Below are positions 1-5,269 of a stretch of DNA of 5,269 nucleotides, one piece after another. Every line of letters begins with the position of its first letter. The first letter of the stretch is position 1. The notes beneath the pieces were generated by a model that had not been told where the DNA came from, did not search any database, and saw nothing but the letters and a program-made list of their open reading frames with translations. Source of the stretch: Burkholderiales bacterium RIFCSPHIGHO2_12_FULL_61_11 (GTDB lineage: Bacteria > Pseudomonadota > Gammaproteobacteria > Burkholderiales > Burkholderiaceae_C); assembly GCA_001770785.1 (NCBI GenBank), contig MERZ01000089.1, forward strand, positions 1 to 5,269, in the 5' to 3' direction. A program made the translations under genes and the position numbers.

Positions 1-8
1 CATTTGCA

Positions 9-686
9 CTAGGCCGATCCGGATCCATTCCCGGACTTGATCGTGGGATCGGGCTCGCTGGCAAAGCCCAGGCCGCGCAGGTAGACGTTCATCACACAAT
101 GGCCCACCTCCAGCAGGTCAAAGGCTTGCGGGTCGAGCAGCCAGTTTTGGATCAGTCCGTCTATCAGCGCGTGCAAGCCCCGTGCCGCCGTGGCAGTCGG
201 CATGGCCAGCTTCAGCTGCGTCAGGCGCGACGCGGCGTCCATGCTTTGTTCAATTCGGCTCAAAAAGCCATGGCGCACTGCCAGATGGCGAAGGCGAACC
301 GCCTGAAGCTCTTCGACATATTCCACTTTTTGGGTTGCGACCTCAAAAACACGACGGGTCTGCGCGTCATTAACGATCTGCTGGAGCGCGTCGACCGTGG
401 CCTGTCGGATCCGGTGAAGCGCGTCAATAGCGACGGCCCCTTCGAGCTGACTCTCTTGATGGCTGAAAGACGCTTCCATGGGCAGCGTGACCCGTTCCAT
501 CATGGCGTTGAACAGGTCGGCCTTGTCCTTGAAATGCCAGTAGATGGCACCCCGCGTAGCACCGGCATGGCGGGCAATGTCCTGCAGACTGGTGCGAGAC
601 ACGCCCTGCGCCTGAAACAGATGTTCGGCCGCATCCAGCAACTTGTGCCGGGTGGCCAAGGCTTCTTCTTTGGTTCGACGGGCCAA
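9..686 (-). CDS. acrR: TetR/AcrR-family efflux repressor (MAATS type)
   Basis: This gene encodes a 225-residue ligand-responsive DNA-binding repressor, close to the usual 200-220 residues for AcrR, TtgR and MexZ-type regulators. The N-terminal domain (about residues 10-58) is the classic TetR helix-turn-helix, with the recognition segment around S33-F52 containing TRGAIYWHFKDK, a hallmark of efflux-linked members. The opening MARRTKEEA is also typical of AcrR/TtgR relatives. The variable C-terminal part (about 60-210) should be the helical ligand-binding and dimerisation domain, followed by a polar Gly/Ser-rich tail. The start is TTG at 684-686: an AGGAG lies 7 bases upstream, and no ATG, GTG or TTG is available in frame before the upstream stop. 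The gene diverges from the efflux operon across a 173-base control region, so it most likely represses that operon and itself. The symbol reflects family membership; orthologues in other genera carry other names (ttgR, amrR, bpeR). Confidence 0.94.
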   Translation of the reverse strand: MARRTKEEALATRHKLLDAAEHLFQAQGVSRTSLQDIARHAGATRGAIYWHFKDKADLFNAMMERVTLPMEASFSHQESQLEGAVAIDALHRIRQATVDALQQIVNDAQTRRVFEVATQKVEYVEELQAVRLRHLAVRHGFLSRIEQSMDAASRLTQLKLAMPTATAARGLHALIDGLIQNWLLDPQAFDLLEVGHCVMNVYLRGLGFASEPDPTIKSGNGSGSA

Positions 687-693
687 TGGGTGT

Positions 694-698
694 CTCCT
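694..698 (-). promoter_or_regulatory. Ribosome binding site of the repressor gene
   Basis: On the minus strand the bases read AGGAG, a near-perfect Shine-Dalgarno sequence, followed by a 7-base spacer and then TTG. This spacing decides the repressor start: it places initiation exactly at the residue that begins the conserved MARRTKEEA opening, although the codon is TTG and not ATG. Confidence 0.8.
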
Positions 699-720
699 GG
701 AAGGAATTTCGAGGGGTGCT

Positions 721-726
721 CTTATA
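721..726 (-). promoter_or_regulatory. Candidate -10 element of the repressor promoter
   Basis: On the minus strand these bases read TATAAG, five of six matches to the TATAAT consensus. A transcript starting about 7 bases further on would have a short leader of roughly 25-30 bases carrying the AGGAG site. No good -35 lies at 16-18 bases; a TTTACA (741-746, minus strand) resembles a -35 but is only 14 bases away. The hexamer touches the 725-744 palindrome, which would suit autorepression. Inferred from consensus matching only. Confidence 0.35.
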
Positions 727-753
727 CATTCATCAATGCATGTAAACTATAAC
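723..753 (+). promoter_or_regulatory. Candidate operator-overlapping promoter for the efflux operon
   Basis: TATACA (723-728, four of six matches to the -35 consensus) and TATAAC (748-753, five of six matches to the -10 consensus) are separated by 19 bases, slightly longer than ideal. The 725-744 palindrome fills the spacer and part of the -35, so bound repressor would block RNA polymerase directly. A transcript from here would have a leader of roughly 100 bases before the adaptor start. Consensus matching only. Confidence 0.3.
725..744. promoter_or_regulatory. Probable operator of the TetR-family repressor
   Basis: The 20 bases TACATTCATCAATGCATGTA form an imperfect palindrome in which 8 of 10 symmetric base pairs match; the exceptions are 730/739 and the central 734/735. 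From memory, the E. coli AcrR box is a 24-bp inverted repeat with outer arms TACAT and ATGTA and an ATGTATGTA right half, which this site resembles (ATGCATGTA). It lies in the divergent region, 38 bases from the repressor start and 115 bases from the adaptor start, where a TetR dimer acting on both genes would be expected. Binding itself is inferred. Confidence 0.65.
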
Positions 754-764
754 ATTCACAAAAA
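748..764. promoter_or_regulatory. Possible second, partial repressor site
   Basis: The stretch TATAACATTCACAAAAA contains ACATTCACAAA, which matches the core of the E. coli AcrR box read on its other strand (from memory). It also repeats ACATTCA from the main palindrome (726-732), with the copy at 752-758, 26 bases further on. It lacks the second palindrome arm. It could be a weak accessory half-site or simply AT-rich promoter sequence. Confidence 0.25.
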
Positions 765-796
765 CCCTTATTGATTGCGTTGTCGGTGAAGGTGCT

Positions 797-826
797 TTGC
801 CTTAATAACCGATGCTGCACTATTCT
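797..826 (+). promoter_or_regulatory. Alternative candidate promoter for the efflux operon
   Basis: TTGCCT (797-802) and TATTCT (821-826) are separated by 18 bases, each matching four of six consensus positions. Transcription would begin around 833, giving a leader of under 30 bases before the adaptor ATG. This site lies more than 50 bases downstream of the palindrome, so repression there would need a roadblock or another mechanism. Weak evidence. Confidence 0.25.
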
Positions 827-859
827 TTGCGCTTGCGCTAAAAAAAATCAAGGAACAGC

Positions 860-2095
860 ATGCCTACGACTCGCGTTGTCCCTATTCAGGGGTCACCCAA
901 ATTTGTTCGGCGCCAGCCGCTTTTGGTTTTGGTAGTTGCTGCACTTTCATTGCTGCTGACCGGCTGTGGCAAAAGCGGCGATGCGCCGGGCGTCAGCGCG
1001 CCGCCGCCCGCTGAGGTGGGTGTGGTGACAGTGACGCAGGGCGACGTCGGCTTGGTGACCGAACTGCCTGGCCGTCTTGAAGCCTCGCGCGTCGCGCAGG
1101 TCAGGGCGCGTGCCGCGGGCATTTTGCAAAAGCGCCTGTTCCGTGAAGGCAGTGACGTCAAGGCGGGGCAGCCACTGTTCAGCATTGATGCCGCGCCTTA
1201 CGCGGCAGCCGCCGCCAGCGCGAAAGCTGGTCAGGCGCGTGCTGAAGCCAATCTGGCGCAGGCGAGCGCACTGGCCGAGCGCTACAAGCCGCTGGTCGAA
1301 GCCAATGCGATCAGCAAGCAGGAGTATGCCAACGCCGTGGCGTCGCAAAAGCAGGCGCAAGCCGATGTGGCGGTCGCCAAGGCCAATGTGCTGACGGCCG
1401 GCATCAATCTGGGCTATGCCTCGGTGACCGCGCCTATTTCGGGCCGCATCGGCCGTGCGCTGGTCACCGAAGGCGCGCTGGTCGGCCAGGGCGACGCCAC
1501 CCAGCTCGCGGTGATCCAGCAGATCAATCCCATGTACATCAACTTCACCCAGTCCGCCTCGGAAGTGATGAAGCTACGCGCCGCGATGGAGAGCGGCCAG
1601 TTCAAGCGCGCCAGCGGTGCTGATGCTGCCAGCGTGCGCATTGTGCTCGAAGATGGCACGGAATATCCGCGCCCGGGGCGATTGCTGTTTTCAGACCTCA
1701 CTGTTGATGCCACAACTGGGCAGGTGACCCTGCGCGCTGAAGTCCCAAATCCGGACGAGCGATTGCTGCCCGGCTTGTATGTGCGCGTGCGGCTGGAGCA
1801 GGCTCAGGCAACGAATGCCGCCACCTTGCCGCAACAGGCGGTCACGCGCACGGCGCAGGGAGATACGGTGATGGTGGTCGGGGCTGACGGGAAAGTCATT
1901 TCGCGCCCGGTCAAGATTGGCTCAGCCAAAGGCACGCAATGGATCGTGCTGGAAGGCTTGAAAGCCGGCGAGCAGGTGATGGTTGATGGCTTTCAGAAGC
2001 TGCGCGGCGATGCGCCGGTCAAGCCCGTTCCCTGGCAACCGGCAGGGGCCCAGCCAGCGTCCCCTGCCTCGGCTGCCGTGTCGGCTGCGAAATAG
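860..2095 (+). CDS. acrA: RND efflux periplasmic adaptor (membrane fusion) lipoprotein
   Basis: This 411-residue protein is the adaptor that bridges the inner-membrane pump and the outer-membrane channel. Residues 1-36 form a lipoprotein signal: a basic stretch (K14, R17, R18), a hydrophobic core (20-33) and the lipobox LTGC, with C36 the predicted lipidated residue. Two lipoyl-like half-motifs (about 76-112 and 184-212, the latter with VTAPISGRIGRALVTEGALV) flank an Ala/Gln-rich alpha-helical hairpin (about 113-183). The hairpin tip carries R141, L145 and S152 in the R-x3-L-x6-S spacing known to contact TolC-type channels. A beta-barrel (about 217-305) and a membrane-proximal domain (about 310-390) follow, then an Ala/Pro-rich tail. 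Length and domain order match AcrA, MexA and TtgA. AAGGAA (850-855) precedes the ATG closely. The pump gene starts 12 bases after the stop, which indicates one operon. Substrates cannot be read from the adaptor; the symbol is by family. Confidence 0.95.
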   Translation: MPTTRVVPIQGSPKFVRRQPLLVLVVAALSLLLTGCGKSGDAPGVSAPPPAEVGVVTVTQGDVGLVTELPGRLEASRVAQVRARAAGILQKRLFREGSDVKAGQPLFSIDAAPYAAAAASAKAGQARAEANLAQASALAERYKPLVEANAISKQEYANAVASQKQAQADVAVAKANVLTAGINLGYASVTAPISGRIGRALVTEGALVGQGDATQLAVIQQINPMYINFTQSASEVMKLRAAMESGQFKRASGADAASVRIVLEDGTEYPRPGRLLFSDLTVDATTGQVTLRAEVPNPDERLLPGLYVRVRLEQAQATNAATLPQQAVTRTAQGDTVMVVGADGKVISRPVKIGSAKGTQWIVLEGLKAGEQVMVDGFQKLRGDAPVKPVPWQPAGAQPASPASAAVSAAK

Positions 2096-2107
2096 GGAGC
2101 GCACCGC

Positions 2108-5100
2108 ATGGCCAAGTTTTTTATCGATCGGCCCATCTTTGCCTGGGTCATTGCCCTGTTCATCATCGTGATGGGAAGCGTCGCCATCACGCAACTACCG
2201 ATTGCGCAGTACCCGCCGGTGGCACCGCCGTCCATCGTGGTCTCTGCCGCCTACCCCGGTGCCTCGGCCTCAACGCTGGAAGACAGCGTGCTGTCGGTGA
2301 TTGAGCAGGAAATGAACGGCTCACCCGGCCTGATTTACGTGGAGTCGGTCGCGCAGGCCAACGGCACGGGGCAAATCACCCTGAGCTTTCAGCCCGGCAC
2401 CAACCCCGACCTGGCCCAGGTGGATGTGCAAAACCGCCTCTCGCGCGCCACGCCGCGCTTGCCGCAGGCGGTGACACAGCAAGGCGTGCGCGTTGACAAG
2501 GCGCGCAGCAATTTCCTGCTGTTTGCCATCCTGTCCTCAAGTGACCCAGCCTGGAACCCGGTCGCCTTGGGTGACTACGCTTCACGCAACGTGCTGCCCG
2601 AGCTGCAACGCCTGGGTGGCGTTGGACAAGCGCAACTGTTTGGTACCGAGCGCGCCATGCGGATCTGGATTGACCCGGCCAAATTGCTGGGTCTGAACCT
2701 CTCGGCGGCGGATGTGAGTGCCGCGATCCGGGCCCAGAACGCGCAGGTCCCGGCCGGTGAAATTGGCAGTTTGCCCAATGTGGCGGGCCAGGGCATTGCC
2801 GCCACCGTGCTGGTTGATGGCCAACTCGCCAGCGTCGCACAGTTCGGCAACGTGCTGCTGCGCGCCAATGCGGACGGCTCCACCGTGCGGCTCAGGGACG
2901 TGGCACGCATCGAGCTTGGTGGCCAGGCCTACGCCACTTCGGCGCGGCTCAACGGCAAGCCTTCCACCGGAATTGGCGTGCAACTTTCGACCAGCGGCAA
3001 CGCTCTGGCGACAGCCAAGGCGGTGCGTGCCAAGATGCAGGAACTCGAGCGCTACTTTCCCAAGGGAATGACCTGGTCCATTCCCTATGACAGCTCACGC
3101 TTTATTGAGACTTCACTCAGACAAGTGACTGAAACGTTGCTGGAAGCCGTGGCACTGGTATTTCTGGTGATGTTTTTGTTCCTGCAAGACTGGCGCTACA
3201 CCATCATCCCGACCATTGTGGTACCGGTGGCACTGCTGGGCACCTTTGCCACTTTGCTGGCGCTGGGTTTTTCGATCAATGTGCTGACCATGTTTGCCAT
3301 GGTGCTGGTGATTGGCATCGTGGTCGATGATGCCATCGTGGTGGTGGAAAACGTCGAGCGCATCATGAGCGAGGAGGGGCTGTCGCCGCTGCTGGCGACG
3401 CGCAAGGCGATGGGCCAGATCTCTGGCGCCATCATTGGCGTGACCGTGGTGCTGATTTCGGTGTTTGTGCCACTGGCGTTTTTCAGCGGCTCGGTAGGCA
3501 ATATTTATCGCCAGTTTGCGGCGGTGATGGGCGTATCCATCGCCTTCTCGGCATTCCTTGCGCTGTCACTCACCCCGGCCCTGTGCGCCACGCTGCTCAA
3601 ACCGGTGGAAGCGGGTCACCATCATGCCAAGACCGGTTTCTTTGGCTGGTTCAACCGCGGCTTTGCGCGCACTGCCAAGGGGTACGAGCGCGGCGTGGCC
3701 CGGCTGTTGCCGCGTGCGGCGCGCTATCTGGTGATCTATGTCGCCATCGTGGCCGCTGCGGCTGTGGTTTATATGAGACTCCCCACCTCGTTCCTGCCCA
3801 ATGAAGACCAGGGCACGATGCTGGTGAACGTGCAACTGCCGCCCGGCGCCACCCAGGAGCGCACGCTGGCGGTGATGCAGCAGGTGGAGGGTTTCATGCT
3901 CAAGCAACCCGAGGTGCAGGGCATGGTCAGCGTGCTGGGCTTCAGCTTTTCGGGCCAGGGCCAGAATGCGGCGTTGGCATTTATCACGCTCAAGGACTGG
4001 GCCGAGCGCAAGGGGCCGGGCAGTTCGGCTCAGGCCTTGGCCGCACGCTCGTTTGGCGCCCTCATGGGCATACGCGACGCATTTATCTTTCCCTTGAGCC
4101 CGCCGCCGATTCCTGAACTCGGGACCGCATCAGGCTTTAGTTTCCGCCTGCAAGACCGCGCGGGCCGAGGGCACCAGGCGCTGCTGGCGGCGCGCAATCA
4201 GATGCTGGGCATGGCGGCGCAAAGCAAAGTGCTCAGCCAGGTGCGACCCGACGGTCTGGAAGACGCACCGCAATTGCAGCTGGACATTGACCGCGACAAG
4301 GCGAGCGCGCAGGGCGTGGCATTTGATGCCATCAACAGCGTGATTTCCACCGCTTTGGGTTCGGCGTACGTCAACGATTTCCCCAACGCGGGTCGTCTCC
4401 AGCGCGTGGTGGTGCAGGCCGATGCACCAGCGCGGATGCAGAGCGACGACCTGCTCAGGCTCAATGTGATGAACAACAAGGGGCAGATGGTGCCGCTTTC
4501 AAGCTTTGCCAGCACGCGCTGGGTGACCGGTGCGATGCAGACCGTGCGCTACAACGGCTACCCTGCAATGCGCATTGGCGGCAATGCGGCACCTGGCTAC
4601 AGTACCGGCGCAGCGATGGCCGAGATGGAAAAATTGGCAACGCAGTTACCGGAAGGTTTTGGCTTTGAGTGGACCGGTACCTCGCGCGAGGAAAAACTCG
4701 CAGGCAGCCAGGCCCTCATCCTGTACGGCTTTGCCATCCTGTCGGTGTTTCTCTGTCTGGCGGCGCTCTATGAGAGCTGGACAATTCCACTGGCCGTTGT
4801 GTTGGTGGTTCCGCTGGGCGTGCTGGGCGTCATTCTGGCTACGCTGCTGCGCAGCTATGCCAATGACGTCTACTTTCAGGTCGGCCTGATCACCATCATC
4901 GGCCTGTCCGCCAAAAACGCCATCCTGATCATCGAGTTTGCCAAAGACCTGCAGGCGCAGGGCAAGAGCGTGATCGAATCGGCATTGGCAGCGGCGCACC
5001 TGCGCTTTCGCCCGATCGTCATGACCTCGCTGGCCTTCACGCTGGGCGTGCTGCCACTGGCTGTTTCCAGCGGTGCGGGCTCTGCCAGCCAGCGCGCCAT

Positions 5101-5263
5101 TGGCACCGGCGTGATCGGCGGCATTCTGACCGGCACTTCTCTCGCGGTGTTATTTGTACCGATCTTTTTTGTGGTGGTGCGCACGCTGTTCAAGGACAGT
5201 GCGCGTCAAGAGCAGATACACGCGGACCAGGCGGCACACATGGGAGTGCATTCCAATGACTAG
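2108..5263 (+). CDS. acrB: RND multidrug efflux transporter (HAE-1 family, AcrB-like)
   Basis: This 1051-residue inner-membrane pump uses the proton gradient to export hydrophobic compounds as a homotrimer; length matches AcrB (1049) and MexB. Twelve membrane segments are visible: TM1 near 10-28, TM2-TM6 between about 342 and 492, TM7 near 539-556, TM8-TM12 between about 867 and 1025, with large periplasmic loops after TM1 and TM7. The proton relay is intact: D407 and D408 in TM4 (GIVVDDAIVVVENVER), K936 (GLSAKNAILIIEFAKDL), R966 and T973 (aligning with AcrB K940, R971, T978). Drug-pocket phenylalanines F136, F178, F612, F614 and F625 align with AcrB F136, F178, F615, F617 and F628. AcrB F610 is V607 here, and N274 and D276 are both alanine. 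The switch loop reads GFSFSGQGQN. AGGGAG (2094-2099) overlaps the adaptor stop and lies 8 bases before the ATG. Broad multidrug or solvent export is inferred; ttgB or mexB would be equally valid names. Confidence 0.97.
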   Translation: MAKFFIDRPIFAWVIALFIIVMGSVAITQLPIAQYPPVAPPSIVVSAAYPGASASTLEDSVLSVIEQEMNGSPGLIYVESVAQANGTGQITLSFQPGTNPDLAQVDVQNRLSRATPRLPQAVTQQGVRVDKARSNFLLFAILSSSDPAWNPVALGDYASRNVLPELQRLGGVGQAQLFGTERAMRIWIDPAKLLGLNLSAADVSAAIRAQNAQVPAGEIGSLPNVAGQGIAATVLVDGQLASVAQFGNVLLRANADGSTVRLRDVARIELGGQAYATSARLNGKPSTGIGVQLSTSGNALATAKAVRAKMQELERYFPKGMTWSIPYDSSRFIETSLRQVTETLLEAVALVFLVMFLFLQDWRYTIIPTIVVPVALLGTFATLLALGFSINVLTMFAMVLVIGIVVDDAIVVVENVERIMSEEGLSPLLATRKAMGQISGAIIGVTVVLISVFVPLAFFSGSVGNIYRQFAAVMGVSIAFSAFLALSLTPALCATLLKPVEAGHHHAKTGFFGWFNRGFARTAKGYERGVARLLPRAARYLVIYVAIVAAAAVVYMRLPTSFLPNEDQGTMLVNVQLPPGATQERTLAVMQQVEGFMLKQPEVQGMVSVLGFSFSGQGQNAALAFITLKDWAERKGPGSSAQALAARSFGALMGIRDAFIFPLSPPPIPELGTASGFSFRLQDRAGRGHQALLAARNQMLGMAAQSKVLSQVRPDGLEDAPQLQLDIDRDKASAQGVAFDAINSVISTALGSAYVNDFPNAGRLQRVVVQADAPARMQSDDLLRLNVMNNKGQMVPLSSFASTRWVTGAMQTVRYNGYPAMRIGGNAAPGYSTGAAMAEMEKLATQLPEGFGFEWTGTSREEKLAGSQALILYGFAILSVFLCLAALYESWTIPLAVVLVVPLGVLGVILATLLRSYANDVYFQVGLITIIGLSAKNAILIIEFAKDLQAQGKSVIESALAAAHLRFRPIVMTSLAFTLGVLPLAVSSGAGSASQRAIGTGVIGGILTGTSLAVLFVPIFFVVVRTLFKDSARQEQIHADQAAHMGVHSND

Positions 5264-5269
5264 GAACCT
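5256..5269 (+). CDS. Probable start of an outer-membrane channel gene (partial)
   Basis: An ATG at 5256-5258 opens a new frame, shifted by one base from the pump gene and overlapping its end by 8 bases (ATGACTAG). GGGAG at 5242-5246 lies 9 bases upstream, a good ribosome binding site inside the pump gene's last codons. Only four complete codons (M-T-R-N) plus two bases of a Leu codon are visible before the window ends. In acrAB/mexAB/ttgAB-type operons outside the enterobacteria the next gene is usually an OprM/TtgC-type outer-membrane factor, so this is the likely product. The identity rests on position, not on protein sequence. Confidence 0.55.

Noticed and set aside
1..8. The bases downstream of the repressor stop
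   Set aside because: Too short to show a terminator or a neighbouring gene.
424..729. A 101-codon minus-strand frame with an ATG start upstream of the repressor's TTG
   Set aside because: It reads the repressor gene in the wrong frame and shows no family motif. Its ATG lies within the probable operator and has no convincing ribosome binding site.
99..752. A 217-codon open frame on the plus strand, opposite the repressor gene
   Set aside because: It is almost entirely antisense to a repressor with clear family motifs, its translation shows no recognisable domain, and long antisense frames are common in GC-rich coding DNA.
829..847. GCGC-TT-GCGC followed by eight A, which looks like a terminator or attenuator
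   Set aside because: The loop would be only two bases and the run is A, not T, on the coding strand. As a minus-strand terminator it would have no gene upstream to end.
2376..2840. A 154-codon minus-strand frame inside the pump gene, and similar shorter frames elsewhere
   Set aside because: They are antisense shadows of the well-conserved RND coding sequence, with arginine- and proline-rich low-complexity translations typical of wrong-frame GC-rich DNA.
3608..3630. His-rich stretch (H504-H506) in the pump as a possible metal-binding site or metal-efflux signature
   Set aside because: AcrB-type pumps commonly have a similar His-containing linker before the GFFGWFNR segment, and the TM4 DD relay pattern is that of HAE-1 drug pumps, not of heavy-metal CusA-type pumps.

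Overview
The window holds a complete repressor gene, a complete adaptor gene and a complete pump gene of a resistance-nodulation-division (RND) tripartite efflux locus, plus the probable first codons of an outer-membrane channel gene at the right edge. The coding DNA is GC-rich. The repressor begins MARRTKEEA and the pump is an HAE-1 type RND protein, so the source is a Gram-negative proteobacterium. The style of the proteins suggests a betaproteobacterium of the Burkholderiales, but that assignment is inferred from general resemblance and not from any marker gene.

Layout from left to right: (1) 9-686, minus strand, a TetR/AcrR-family repressor that appears to start with TTG behind a strong ribosome binding site. 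(2) 687-859, an AT-rich divergent control region. It carries a 20-bp imperfect palindrome (725-744) resembling the E. coli AcrR box, a second partial match to that box nearby, and weak candidate promoters in both directions. (3) 860-2095, plus strand, a periplasmic lipoprotein adaptor of the AcrA/MexA/TtgA type. (4) 2108-5263, plus strand, an inner-membrane RND multidrug transporter of the AcrB/MexB/TtgB type, 12 bases downstream of the adaptor. (5) 5256-5269, plus strand, a new ATG overlapping the pump's stop by 8 bases behind a good ribosome binding site; this is most likely the start of a TolC/OprM-type channel gene cut off by the window.

The genes form a standard regulated efflux unit. 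The repressor would bind the shared control region, turning down both itself and the operon until a hydrophobic ligand releases it. The adaptor then links the proton-driven pump to the outer-membrane channel so that drugs, solvents or other amphiphiles leave the cell in one step. All catalytic proton-relay residues of the pump are present and nothing in the three full-length genes looks broken. I see no mobile element, RNA gene, CRISPR array or unfamiliar system. The points worth checking are the operator and promoter arrangement, the TTG start and several drug-pocket substitutions relative to E. coli AcrB.
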